Shown: piece after piece, positions 25,637 to 36,350 of the stretch
Layout of the letters: each line of letters begins with the position of its first letter
How positions within the stretch are numbered: the stretch's first letter is position 1
Assembly: GCA_015178975.1 (NCBI GenBank)
Contig: WHVD01000010.1
Coordinates: forward strand, 1,364,001 to 1,428,000
Reading direction: 5' to 3'
From: Hysterangium stoloniferum
Lineage: Eukaryota; Basidiomycota; Agaricomycetes; Hysterangiales; Hysterangiaceae
Length of the DNA stretch: 64,000 bases
The notes under the pieces: model-generated
The model's input: the letters and a program-made list of their open reading frames with translations, nothing else
What the model was told of the DNA's origin: nothing
Databases searched by the model: none
Position numbers and translations under genes: made by a program

Positions 25637-25759
25637 TGTAATCCCCCACCTCCCCCAACTCTGATCCCCGTATCAATGTAATCCCCACCTCCCCCAACTC
25701 TGATCCCCGTATCAATGTGATCCCCCACCTCCCCCAACTCTGATCCCCGTATCAATGTA
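25601..25759 (+). repeat. 40-bp minisatellite, four units
   Basis: Units at 25601-25640, 25641-25680, 25681-25719 and 25720-25759 are almost identical. Each carries CCCCCACCTCCCCCAACTC and CTGATCCCCGTATCAATG. The third unit lacks one C. Confidence 0.93.
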
Positions 25760-26170
25760 TGCCCAGGTGGGGCCACCACTCTGCCCCGTGTATCTTCTAC
25801 CCTCAACCGAGATGCATGGGCGTTTTTCCTGGCGGATTATCCTGACCGACCGTTTGTAGTTGCCCTGCTGGATATCATTGACCATGGTTGTGATATCGGC
25901 TTTGGAGGTGTTATGCTGTTTGAGATCGTCTTTGCGTTTGAATGTTATATTGCAAGGCAAACATGCATGCTGTCCCACGGAGGAGGTGGATGCAGCGGTG
26001 TTCCAGCCTGTTCGACGTGTGGCCATTTGGTGTTTTGGCTTCTTACTGGGATCGACTCCTTGGTCGGCTCTTCCTCATTGTCAGTCTCCATGCATTTAGA
26101 CTTCTGACTGATCAGCCTTGCAGGCTCATTATCATCTTTGGAAACCTACATCTGCACCTTCAACAAAAGA
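25712..26170 (-). pseudogene. C2H2-finger family, copy e
   Basis: The minus strand has a degraded N-terminal block, then SQNTKWPH and, in the 26026-25712 frame, TGWNTAASTSSVGQHA and the finger CLPCNITFKRKDDLKQHNTS. After the finger the sequence diverges and runs into the minisatellite. Here the KKPKHQ motif and the finger are contiguous in one frame, which shows the ancestral order of the family. Confidence 0.6.
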
Positions 26171-26189
26171 CCTGCACGGGTCGTCAAGA

Positions 26190-26716
26190 CCATGACAACT
26201 CCATCAATGAGCTCCAGGTCGTCGTGATTGACACCGAGGGGCGAACCACTACCCCCGCGGGTTTTGTTGGAGGTGTAGATGGAGGCTTTCAATGACGATA
26301 ATGAGCTTGCAAGACTGGTTGGTTGGAAGTCTAAGCACGTGGAGAGCAACGATGAGGAGGAGCCGACCAGGGTGTTAATCTGGCGTGTTCATCGCAGTAA
26401 GAAGCCAAAACACCAAACGGCCGCATCTGCTTTGGGCGGTCGAACAAGCCGGAACACAGCTATGTCCGTCTCCTCCGTAAAACAGCACCCTGTTTGCTTT
26501 GCAATATCACATTCACGCGCAAAGATGCTCTCACATGACATATCACCAGCACCCTACAACATCTTGCATCGCTGCGCGCTCATGACCAAAAATCGAGTGC
26601 GGAAGAAACCCAGGCCGTTTATTGTTGCTCAAGGACGTTCTTGTGGGAAGATTCTTTTTGGTGCGCGTGACTGTCAAATTTACAGGGGTGATTGGCAGCG
26701 AGTTGACATTGAATAG
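26190..26716 (+). pseudogene. C2H2-finger family, copy f
   Basis: Plus-strand copy. A leader (TTPSMSSRSS) with one stop precedes MEAFNDDNELARLVGWKS, HVESNDEEEPTR and HRSKKPKHQTAASA. The finger is frameshifted (read as VCFAISHSRAKMLSHD in the open frame). The open frame ends at 26716 inside the shared flank. Confidence 0.6.
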
Positions 26717-27005
26717 TCTTCATTATCTTTACTCTAAACCCCTCTTAGACTACCCTTAGTCGTCGTTCAGAGTCATCAGGGAGTGTAGCTTGTGTTGTGA
26801 TGCGCTCCTTTCTTGATCGTCCGCCTCCAACCCCATGAACATCTTAAAGGTAATTGAGGGTGCCACACACTGCGCTCTTTGATGACTCTGAACGACTACT
26901 AAGTGTGCTTGCTCTAAGAGAGAGAGGGTTTAGGGAAAAAATAAATGAAGAGTAGTCAATTGTAACTCACTGCCAATTGCCCTCGTAAAATTGACAACCA
27001 TGACC
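26660..27005. repeat. Imperfect palindrome of the finger-family flank
   Basis: Arms of about 130 bp (26660-26795 and 26870-27005) face each other around a spacer of roughly 75-80 bp. Shared landmarks are GTTCAGAGTCATCA with its complement TGATGACTCTGAAC, and GGCAGTGAGTTACAATTGAC against GGCAGCGAGTTGACATTGAA. The outer arm also matches 22085-22290. So the 5' flanks of two copies of the family sit head to head here. Confidence 0.75.
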
Positions 27006-28665
27006 CACATCAAGGGTGGTTTTCTACTGCTCCTGCCTCCTGAGACCACTTTGCAGCAATGGCGCACATCTCCAGGTGAAGGCCCATAAAAACGTCACAT
27101 TCTCTTGAGTTTCCCATCGTTCTTGGAAATGTAGCACCTTCCAGAACCCGTACATACTTCAGAGGCACCTCACGACTCAGCTGAATCATCGTGGCTGGAA
27201 GAAAACTCGCCTATTGTTTGAAGAAGAGTTTAGCTGAGAAGGAGATTCCACGTAGATGAAAAGATATGACCGCTTGCGGTGTCCATGACAGAATGTCTTA
27301 TAATAAGATATCGAGGATCGCGATGCGTTTGGGAACTGGTATAATAGCAGAGGATGAAATTGCAGAGGGTTGTGGCCGCGCTAAATAGGTAGATCGGCCA
27401 TCCAGAACAATGGGTGGCGATATATTGCTAGTCCACTGAAATGCAAATATGTGGTAAAGATAGAGTACGACTGAACTTGTCAGCCAGGCACTGGCATAGA
27501 AAGGTATAACGGGGGCATGATTCACAGCGATGCTAGCGAAGCAGAACAACAGGAGGCATCATGTTGCTCTGTCCAGCGAGAATCAGAGTCTCTGTATAGC
27601 TGTCCTAGCCCTGTGGCCGCCTGACAAGTCCAATACTACTCACTTTCTATCAGGTGTTTGCATTTTGGTCAGTCAACACAAAGTGGAAATCGAATGGGGT
27701 ACGTTGGATCATATTGTAGGTTATAAGGAAACCGACAATATATGAATGAGACATTGATAATAAAGTCAGTCAAAAGAATAAACTTGTGCAATATATGAAT
27801 GAGACATTGATAATAAGGTCATTTAAAAGAATAAACTTGTGGATCCGCAATCACATGGTAGGTCGATTTAATTTCCTCTAAAGTGTGTTGAGACACTTAG
27901 AAAAAGCCAGAAGAAAAGTGTATTGACCTCATCAGAAGGAATGCACGTCTGTTCGCCTTGCAATAAGCGTCAATACGACCTCCATAAGACAATAAGTGCA
28001 GCACCCCTTGCATGGTTATGCGAGAATAACCCAGCCTCACATTCGGCTTGAATTTCGCGTTTTCATTGATTCAAGGTGAAATGGAAATAATACAACCGAT
28101 CATTCTACAACTACAATTGGGATGGACGACATTGTCTCATCATATTAGTTCAATTGTTCTTGGCCCAACCTTTTTCGTATTATAGTGATATATTGTTAGT
28201 GGAAGTGGCAGTGATATCAATGCCACCCGAGAACTTAGATCTTAACACCTAATTATAATGTCCCCAACTCCTCATTTTTATTCCCCCACCTTGTTCATTC
28301 CCAGCCTTGACAGTTTAAGGTTCTCTCCTTGACCTATGTCTTCCTCAATTAGAATATATCATAGTAACAAAACTAAATTATGTGCCTTATATTATTATCA
28401 GGAACCAATCAGTTTTGCTAATACATATTGGTTGTATATAAACTCTATTATCACATAAAAGTGTATGAACACTGCCTGAAAGTGCCCCATCGAAGTTTTT
28501 CTCATCATTTTTCCAACTAATCTACATATTACTCACTGACTACGTTCTATCTACTTTGCATCCTCACATGAAAACAGTACAGTCTTATAGCAACCCATTA
28601 TGTGTAAATGGTACAATGCACACCACCTTCCAACCTAAAAAGTCAGCTCCCTTTCACCTCCCATT
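27006..28665. other. Non-coding, small tandem duplication
   Basis: No gene supported. A 52-bp unit (ATATGAATGAGACATTGATA and AAAGAATAAACTTGTG) occurs twice in tandem at about 27738-27840. The rest is AT-rich without recognisable structure. Confidence 0.5.
27738..27840 (+). repeat. 52-bp tandem duplication
   Basis: Two adjacent copies differ at a few positions (AAAGTCAGTCAAAAG against AAGGTCATTTAAAAG). Recent local duplication. Confidence 0.9.
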
Positions 28666-28667
28666 TA

Positions 28668-28752
28668 TTGCTCTTTGCATAATTCATGGCAGAGTCCAAA
28701 ACCTTCATTTTTTGCCGCCGTTTTGAAGTAAGAAGTTGTAAAGGGCATATCT
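28668..28752 (+). repeat. Left terminal inverted repeat
   Basis: 85 bp, matching 33069-33153 inverted with three transitions (positions 24, 63 and 79 of the repeat). It contains GGCAGAGTCCAAAACCTTC and TTTTGCCGCCGTTTTGAAG. Confidence 0.95.
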
Positions 28753-29035
28753 GATCTAATGTGTTTTCTCTTATTTCCTATGGTGCCAGATTGTCACAAA
28801 AAGTATGTGCTGCTGGTGCTGCTGGTATGATTACCTCACATAAGTTAGTCAATTTTCCAAGAAATCTAGCGGTTTAAGTAAATGGTGACCTTTTCATTCC
28901 CAATTATAACACTATATTGAGACTCTTTACGGTTGGAATAAGTAATCTGTGTTCTCAATGTCATGTAAAAATGGTTTTACTTTGTCACACAGTCACGGTT
29001 TGTGCCATGACAGTTTTTCTCCCATCGCACTCGCT
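28753..29035. other. Left subterminal region of the transposon
   Basis: AT-rich, no gene. It should hold the transposase promoter. I see no clear TATA box at a standard distance from the ATG at 29036. Confidence 0.5.
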
Positions 29036-30233
29036 ATGCCACCACGACAACGACCTTTGTCCGATGACTTACGGTGGACCCTTGTTTTTATGGCAAAACA
29101 CTTATCTATAGCTAAAATTATGGAATACACGGGTCAGCGGCGCCGAACAATCGAACGTATCTTGTCCATCTATAAGCGCACTGGACAAGTTGTCCACTCC
29201 CCTAGCAGACGCAAAGGACGAAAGTCAATACTTGATGAAGGCGATCGAGAGGTGAGTGCTCACATAGATTTTCATATTATAATTACCTGACGTTCTTTTC
29301 TAGTTTCTGCTTGGTTCAATCGCAAAGGCATCGGACATTTACCTGGACGAGCTGAAGGAGAGCCTAGAAGATATGTGTGGGACTTCAGTATCATTATCAA
29401 CTGTGTGGAGAGCACTTCAGAAGTCAGGTTTCACTATGAAGAAGGTATGTGCTTTATTATTACTCATTTAGTGGTGTTACTAATATTCAACGGTATTGTT
29501 TCTCATGTAGCTTACAAAGATTGCAAGAGAACGTAGTGCAGAGAAACGTGCAGCCTATGTGTATCACATGGGTAAGACATACGTTGCAGACCAACTCGTC
29601 TTTGTAGATGAGAGCTCATTCGACCGCCGGACAACTTATCGTGGGTATGGGTGGGCACTAAAGGGTCAGCGGGCTCTGCGGAAATGTTTTTTTATGCGGG
29701 GAAGACGGTATGTCTCTTTTCTGTTTTTTACTTTAAACTACTAATGTAAATATAAGGTATTCTGTTCTTCCGGCCATCTCACATAGTGGCATGATATCCG
29801 TAAAAGTTGTTGAAGGATCTTTCAATACGGAGCTTTTCATGGAGTTTATTGAGGGCCTTCTGGACCGCATGCAGCCATACCCTGCCTGGAATTCAGTTAT
29901 TGTGATGGACAACTGCAAGATTCACAAGGATCCGGCAATTATTGATCTAATTCATTCACGGTATTATCTTAATCCTCTTTTATTTATACTACTAATTGGA
30001 TTTTATACAGTGGAATGCGAATTGAATTCTTACCCCCTTATTCCCCCGACTACAACCCCATTGAGCTTGCATTTTCTGCTATCAAAGCACAAATTCGGCA
30101 TGAGGGTGGTGTTGAGCGAGCTGTTTGGACTGCAAAAGATGATTCAGATGTATATGTGCGGTTGATAAGTGCAGTTTTTTCAATTATGGCAGATGATGCA
30201 CATGCGTTCTATGATAAATGTGGATATGTCTAA
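29036..30233 (+). CDS. Tc1/mariner-type DDE transposase
   Basis: Five exons, 29036-29251, 29304-29444, 29511-29707, 29757-29960 and 30011-30233, all with GT-AG introns, give 326 aa. Residues about 1-70 are a helix-turn-helix DNA-binding part (LRWTLVFMAKHLSIAKIMEY, RRRTIERILSIYKRTG). A second HTH-like segment follows (SLSTVWRALQKSGFTMKK). The catalytic DDE_3 core shows the three acidic positions in LVFVDESSFDRR, VIVMDNCKIHKDP and LPPYSPDYNPIELAFSAIK. No stop or frameshift. Cut-and-paste transposition at TA would be expected. The start ATG gives MPPRQRPLSDDLRW; upstream in-frame codons are not coding-like. Confidence 0.93.
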
Positions 30234-30270
30234 ATGTGATGACCAAATAGAATGTTTTCTTTTACCCATA

Positions 30271-32100
30271 CTATTCATGGCGTGATTTCTTGCGAAGGGG
30301 TTCCACTGAAAGTATGGTAGAGTCCTCTTTTGCCCATCTGATCAGTCGATTGGCTGTTCCTGCATTCATTCCATGCTGTTCAAATAAATCAAGCAAGTCT
30401 TTTCCTGACAAATCAGTGAGGTCATCCAATCGAAGAAACCCTTGTTCTATGAACAAGGGATGGAACCGACTATAATTTTGGTTGTCACGACCACGAAGTG
30501 AATGCACATCCAGGCTACCCAGCCACTGTTCGAGAGTAGGATAATCCACTTCTGAAGCCGTTTTGTGAGACTCTGCTTTATAGACATTCTTTGGAGAGGC
30601 AGAGCTTGGATGCCCACGAAAATGGAGTGTACCTTCATCACTAACTCGAATAGGTGTATATGGTGTTGGTACAGCTGCCTTTGGGAACTTGATTTCAGGC
30701 TGATTGAGGGCCATTGGTAATACGAAATCTTTAAGCTGCCGCATTTCTGCAAGTAATTTTTGAGTTTCGGTGACTGCGGAATTGTCATCTAGCTTTGCTT
30801 TGAGGTCACGAAGCTGGATACGAGGTGTTAAGTCCAATGATGTTGGTGGCTTGGTAATGGATGCTTTGCCTTGGGACTTCTATGTGTTAGTACAGAAAAA
30901 TAGATGTCTTATGGATATTATACATACCACAAGATTGGCCCAAATAGCTTTATCTGCCATTGTATAAACATAGTGATCCCGACTCTTAGGTAGAGTAGTG
31001 CAAGCTGCATTACACTTGTCGCATGCGTGATATTTCTCAATGTCCTTGATTATGTCGTGTTCCTTTGTGAAAGCATCAACGCTATCTCCCATGTGGCTCT
31101 GAAGGGCTGGCTGGTTGACATCATCTGTTAGTATCTTTTTTTGCTAATAAATAGGTTAAGTTTCAAATTGTCTCTGATATAATTTAACTTACCTTTCCAT
31201 GTGTGACAGCTATATCTTTATTGAGATCCTCAATGCGAACTGACCAAGGCCGGACAATTCCTTTTCCTTCATTTTTACGCTTTTCAGCCTCAATCCAAGT
31301 AGCCAAATCACATATCAGTATGTTCCAGCATTTTTCACTCTCCAACAGTTTGGGTTTGGGTTTAGGGGACTTTGGCAAGAAAGAGAAAATGTATCCCACC
31401 CGAAGGTTGGAAACCTTCAAACCCATATAATCTGCTAAGTCAACCAGGAAGTCTGTGTATCTCGCATCTGAGTTTATTCTGAGGTCGCGTGTAGCAGCTC
31501 CATATGGAATTTCAAATCGGATCTCGAATATGTTTTTAACTTGTCCAGCAGACACCATATTCTCGCCATCATTTTCAACTTCATCATATTCTTGACTGTA
31601 GTCACTTGTGTCCTTAAATATATCACTACTACCTTGTGTATTTAAGGACTATTAGCTGAAATATCAAGAATCTAGTAAATTATAAAAAAATACCTTCGGC
31701 CAAATAATCTTCTCTAAGATCTCCTGTGATTGTGTTGTTCTTGTGATAGCCATGGGCATGAGCTATAAATAAATAAAAGTACAAGAGTAGAGTAGGAGAT
31801 ATTAGATTACTTACTAGTAGTACCAGATGCTGCCCGAAAACCTGCCTCCTGTTTTTTGTTATGTATAGCAGAAGAACCCTTTTTCATCTCCAAAAGGACA
31901 TTTGCAACACGCATCTCATCTATCTCAGGGTCATTCTGTTGATTTTGCAAGGTTTTTGTGGCAGCATCCTTGAAAATTGGCCGTAGTTTAGGATGCTGAT
32001 TCTGAGGAGCTGCCGGTGCAGGGATGGATGGTTCAGTGACATGGGTAGTAGCTATGAATTGGCCTTTGGAACCTCTGATTGTCTTTCTAGTGCCTCCCAT
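30271..32100 (-). CDS. Transposon accessory protein with Cys cluster and SAM-like C-terminus
   Basis: Five exons, 32100-31815, 31762-31694, 31632-31193, 31143-30928 and 30879-30271, close to 539 aa. The N-terminus is basic (MGGTRKTIRGSKGQF) with a Gln/Pro-rich linker. Residues about 150-260 form a conserved block with DLADYMGLKVSNLRVGYIF, KPKPKLLESEKCW and NEGKGIVRPWSVRIEDLNK. Residues about 304-337 have HACDKCNAAC (Cys 306, 309 and 313), then HYVYTMADKAIWANLV. Residues about 450-525 resemble a SAM-type helical domain (FIEQGFLRLDDLTDLSGKDL, GMNAGTANRLIRWAKED). From memory, proteins of this layout recur in many copies in mushroom genomes without an assigned function. Its position inside the inverted repeats makes it part of the element. 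A role in target binding, regulation or multimerisation is inference. Confidence 0.85.
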
Positions 32101-33068
32101 GATTGTAATTGGATGCAGTTTCCGAAGAACCACTGCCTATACACTGATGAAAAATGTAGAGCACCTATCCCAAAAAGAAATTGCTTTAGAGGCTAAAATA
32201 CAAATATCTATAGCAAATCCCTCCACGAGAATCTTTATATGTATAATGAAATCACTCTGGTATATTCTCACAAAAAATTGACCATTAAATACCAATATAA
32301 AAGGAGTCTTATAACACTTACTCATTAGGTTGTAATGCATTTTGGAGGATAACCGAAAACTTTAAAAGTTGTTTATCCACTAAAGTATATATATTTATAT
32401 TGTTTGTTGTAAAATTAATATTTAATCAAATTCAGCCTATCAGATAATATTCTGGAGAATAAGGAAATATTAATATTTATCTTGTATCTGACAAAAGTTA
32501 GTCAAACAAACATATATAGATTATCCTTTTGGGGATAAATTCTACAACATGGATTGGTTGGCCAGATAGTTCTGGTTAACTTTCTAAACCAAATAAATTT
32601 AAATTATATGAACTACATTTGAAAGTTTGTATAATATACAAGAGAATGCATCTCATCCCAAGGATTAAGTCATAACCCAAATAATTTTGGTTAACTATAA
32701 TGTTTGTGGACATTTTAAAAGTCATGGAGATACTAGAGAATGTATTTTATCCCAAAGATTAGGTAACAACCCAGATAATCTTGTATAACCATGACATTTG
32801 TGCATATTTTAAGGGAATGTACAAGTCTTAAAGATGAAATTTTGGGTTAATGAAATATAAATTTCTAAAACATGTAGTCATAGCCAGGAGAAATAGTCTC
32901 ACTTAAAAATATGAGGAGTTTTTCATAAAATTTCGTGTATTCAATGAATTGTGACTATCCTCCTTTATCTGTTGAGATAGTGGAAATTTTGGCTCCATAG
33001 TTTTCAAGAAAGACAAAAATACATCAATTTTTATATACACCACTTGACCTGAATCACAATATTTGAGG
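32101..33068. other. Right subterminal region of the transposon
   Basis: About 970 bp, very AT-rich, without a gene. It contains a direct repeat (32642-32812). It should include the promoter of the accessory gene; no clear TATA box was picked out. Confidence 0.55.
32642..32812 (+). repeat. Subterminal direct repeats, about 94-bp period
   Basis: Two diverged copies starting at 32642 and 32736 share GAGAATG, then ATCCCAAGGATTA or ATCCCAAAGATTA, AACCCAAATAAT or AACCCAGATAAT, and CATTTTAAAAG or CATATTTTAAGGG. Possible transposase-binding or accessory-protein-binding sites, by analogy with other DNA transposons. Confidence 0.65.
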
Positions 33069-33153
33069 AGATATACCCTTTACAACTTCTCACTTCAAAA
33101 CGGCGGCAAAAAATGAAGGTTTTGGACTCCGCCATGAATTATGCAAAGAGCAA
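33069..33153 (-). repeat. Right terminal inverted repeat
   Basis: Inverted partner of 28668-28752. It ends in GCAAAGAGCAA followed by the TA target duplication. Confidence 0.95.
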
Positions 33154-33155
33154 TA

Positions 33156-33732
33156 ACAGCCAGACAGACGCCTTACTTCAGACTATTACAATTACATGTT
33201 CAGTCACGCATCATGCATGGGGTCTGAACCCGAACCCATTTGGCCTGTGTCATGCATCATCCGGGTGTTAGGAGCCATGCCTGCGTGGTCTATGAGGTCT
33301 AGGTATCTGTCCGGTGGGTCTGTATAAAATTTTCTTTCCTCAAACAACTGATAAAGTGGCCCATATTCAGGTCGGGAATGTACCGCAGCTCAAAATATTA
33401 GCAGGTGAAGTTTCGGTGATATTTTTGCTCTGAATTCCCCCCAACTTGCTTGGTATATCATCATCTTTGCTAGTCAACGATAAAAGCTGGTAGTCATGCC
33501 GGTTGAGGCACCGATTCTGTTCACGCGGGGTTCTAACCACACATGGAGTCTCCGATGGGTTGATCGTGAAGTTGTTTTAATAGACTAAATGGAAACATAT
33601 GGGCCGAGGTCATTAGAGGCACGGCGTACCGTACTAGTACGGATATTCTGACTATTGAAAAAGGCACCCTGTATGTTGTGGTTATTGTGGGAGAATGAAA
33701 AGTGGATAAACCAATAACATCGTGTCTGCACA
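33156..33732. other. Intergenic, nothing recognised
   Basis: Between the transposon and the 3' end of the F-box gene. No coding or repeat signal. Confidence 0.5.
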
Positions 33733-35525
33733 TCACCGCTTAAATGACGATATCTTTTGTTTCCTGACTTTAAACGTATTGAGCTTCCGTCGCAACGCCG
33801 TCCCCCTTTTACTCTCCGCCGCCCTCGAGGCAACTAAGAAAGGGAGATCATTTTCAACCGCCATCCAAAGTTTACGATAATCCACTATCCGACTCCATCT
33901 CTCATCATCGATGTGCCAGGAGGTCCTCGGGCCACTCTCGATGCAGAGATCGAGCGAAAGCTGCTTTGAGCCGCGAATAAGGCATGATGTACTGCATAAG
34001 CGGCTGAGGAAGAGTGCCACGGGTTTTGAAACTTCCTTTGATATTGGGGAGGTACCGAAATCGATACAATGAATATTAGGGAGGGAGGGTATGGAAATGC
34101 TTGGCAATGAGAGTGGGTCGCTGTACGGAGATGGAGCGGCGGGATCGAGGTAGAGGCCTATGTGGTACAGCCCAGGACAGTGTGTAGCCAACGATACAAG
34201 AGCGGAGAGCGTTAGTCGAGGAGGAGAATCGATGTATGGGTCGGGAGCCAAGTGGAGTTCTGTTAAATAAGGCCATCGCTGCGCAATTTCTTCCAAATCG
34301 CTGTCTGTGAAACAAAGCTCTGAGTGTATTAAATGGAATTCTTCGATGGTTGGACGGGATAGAAGAGGCTTCAGGGTTTCCAAAGTGATTTCACCCGAGG
34401 GAATAAATGAATCGGGATCATTCGGGAAGAGGTCAAAACCAAGAGCGATAAGTGCAGGATAACCTGCGGCACAAAGCTGTAAGAAATTATGTAGAGTGCT
34501 GGGGACTACGAAATCTATGGCATTGATCCAGAGACGGGTCAATCGGGCAGGAAATGTCGCGTTTTGGAAGAGCTTTGTTGCACAAGTGAAGCTGATGTCG
34601 AATATGAGGATATTAAACACAGGGAATGATCCTTCCTGGGGCGAAAAGTCATCGATAATCTCGACATCTTTTATATCTCCTTTGCAATGACCGTAAATGT
34701 CCGAGCGTATCGCTTCGAGGCACGGCAAAGCCGCAACAGTGGCCAGCACAGAGGTCGTAATCCAATACCGAGGGAGGCCTAGCTCCTCCAGTCGTCTCAA
34801 ACTACGCAACAAGTCTAATAATGGAGTTTGTATATGTGCGACTGAGAACGAGGCAGATATCAATAACGAAGTGAGCCGAGGTAGCCTTGACGAACATTCG
34901 TATAGAAATGTGCCGGCTTCTTTGAATGCGTGCTCATCCATCAAATCTGCCTCAATAGAAATTTCTAAATTCGACAATTCAGAGTGCATGAATAACGTCG
35001 CATAGCCAAAGTGGATGCTGTACCATGCCAGATGTTGCAAGTGGGGAAGTAGAATGAGTTTAGGTCGTGCTCGAGCTATTTCAACAAGAACGGATACGTC
35101 AATATCAGCCTCTAATTCACTGCTACCATCGTCTTGATATAGAAGACATCTTATCCGACGCGCATAATAGTCGAATCTTGTCCAGGCACAGGGTAGGATA
35201 CCGGCAGCGGAGTACCTCCACTACAGTCCACCAAAATAATTTAAACGAAATAGAGAACCACAAAGTCAGTTCAGTTTGGAAATATAGAATAAAAGCATGC
35301 ACAGACAGTATACACAGAGTCTTGACTGGCCATATGCATTGGACCGAGCAATTTAAACAAATTAACTGGTTGGTTAATGTACCACCACATTTCATCAAGA
35401 GCGGGCTCCAGCCACGCCTTGCATACTAGTGCGTGATTCAGAGATGTTTCTACATTAAGGCATTTGAAAACAATGGAGGTGATATCAGGTATGTTATGTA
35501 CTCTGTGAGGTGTAGTTGATGGCAT
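33733..35525 (-). CDS. F-box/leucine-rich-repeat protein
   Basis: Two exons, 35525-35316 and 35220-33733, with one 95-nt intron (GTGTAT...CTGTAG), give 565 aa. Residues 1-70 have the shortened F-box usual in mushroom families: HNIPDITSIVFKCLNVET, LNHALVCKAWLEPALDEMW and LFKLLGPM. Exon 2 resumes with WTRFDYYARRIRCLLY and VLVEIARARPKLILLPHLQH, then irregular leucine-rich repeats (RLPRTSLLIS-type segments, LRRLEELGLPRYW, WPYLTELHLAPDPY, HCPGLYHIGLYLDPAAPS) and a basic tail. Expected role: substrate receptor of an SCF ubiquitin ligase. Such genes are strongly expanded in Agaricomycetes. The start is the first ATG before the F-box. Confidence 0.85.
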
Positions 35526-35999
35526 TGTGGGCTGCGCAAACTCCGCCGGGTGCCGAGAACACGCTCCGAATTTGTATCAACTTGTGACAAACATTTGTTT
35601 GATAATTCTCACGCTCTACTTAAATGTCAAAAGCTTTTAAAAAAATGTGAAAGTTTTGAGAACAACAAGCCTATCGGGAACCTCCATATATAAAATAAAA
35701 TGCTGAATAAATAAAAATATGGTAAAATATAGTGAATAGCATAAAAGTGAACATGATAGTGCCGCCACCGCCAGTGGTCACTGGTTCACTGGTCATGCGT
35801 CACGCACGTCTTGGTTTCACATCGATGTCTTCAACATTTAGGCCAGAAAACTTGCAAGTATTAGAGGCGACAGACGACCACTTTAAAGTCTTCGAAGCCA
35901 GATTTCGTTGATACTTTCCCCTGATTTACCTTAATCAATCTTCTATCGGTACCATCTTTGCTGTATTCAAAGCCTCTTCTCCGACACGCGTAGTAGGCG
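35526..35999. other. Intergenic, nothing recognised
   Basis: Upstream of the F-box gene. AT-rich, no further feature. Confidence 0.5.
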
Positions 36000-36350
36000 A
36001 CTCAGATCCAAGTGGAGGGTGGGATGACTGCGGCGTACTTCCACTAATATTCACCAAAAGAAATCCAAAGAAATCGAGAATCATCAAGTCAGGACAATTT
36101 AAGAATAAAACCTAAGCACGGACACTATACATTGAGTCCTTATTCGCCGCATGCATTGGGCCAAGCAATTTGAACAATGCAACTGGCTCGTCAATAACCC
36201 TCCACAGTTCATCGAGAGCAAACTCCAGCCACGCCTTTCACACGAGTGTACTGACTGGGCACGTTTTTTCACCAGCGCGATTGAATTTTTTTGGAAATGA
36301 TATCGAGCCTGTAATGTTATCTGTGAGATGTAGTCGATGTCATTGTGGAT
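36000..36350 (-). pseudogene. Decayed F-box exon-1 copy
   Basis: Minus-strand sequence matches the intron and first exon of the neighbouring F-box gene (compare 35210-35430). Shared pieces include ATGCATTGGGCCAAGCAATT against ATGCATTGGACCGAGCAATT, and GCTCCAGCCACGCCTT. Some of the F-box peptide survives (LLTSQLHCSNCLAQCM for NQPVNLFKLLGPM in a shifted frame), but no LRR part follows. A truncated tandem duplicate. Confidence 0.7.

Larger units (their letters stand above)
28668..33153 (+). mobile_element. Two-gene Tc1/mariner-type DNA transposon
   Basis: A 4486-bp element bounded by near-perfect 85-bp terminal inverted repeats beginning TTGCTCTTTGCATAATTCAT, and flanked by TA on each side (28666-28667 and 33154-33155). 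TA is the target duplication of the IS630-Tc1-mariner superfamily. Inside are a plus-strand DDE transposase (29036-30233) and a convergent minus-strand gene (32100-30271); their stop codons are 37 bp apart. Both reading frames close perfectly through their introns, and the repeats differ at only three sites. The copy therefore looks young and possibly active. Most Tc1/mariner elements are 1-2.5 kb with one gene, so the size and second gene are unusual. Confidence 0.92.
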
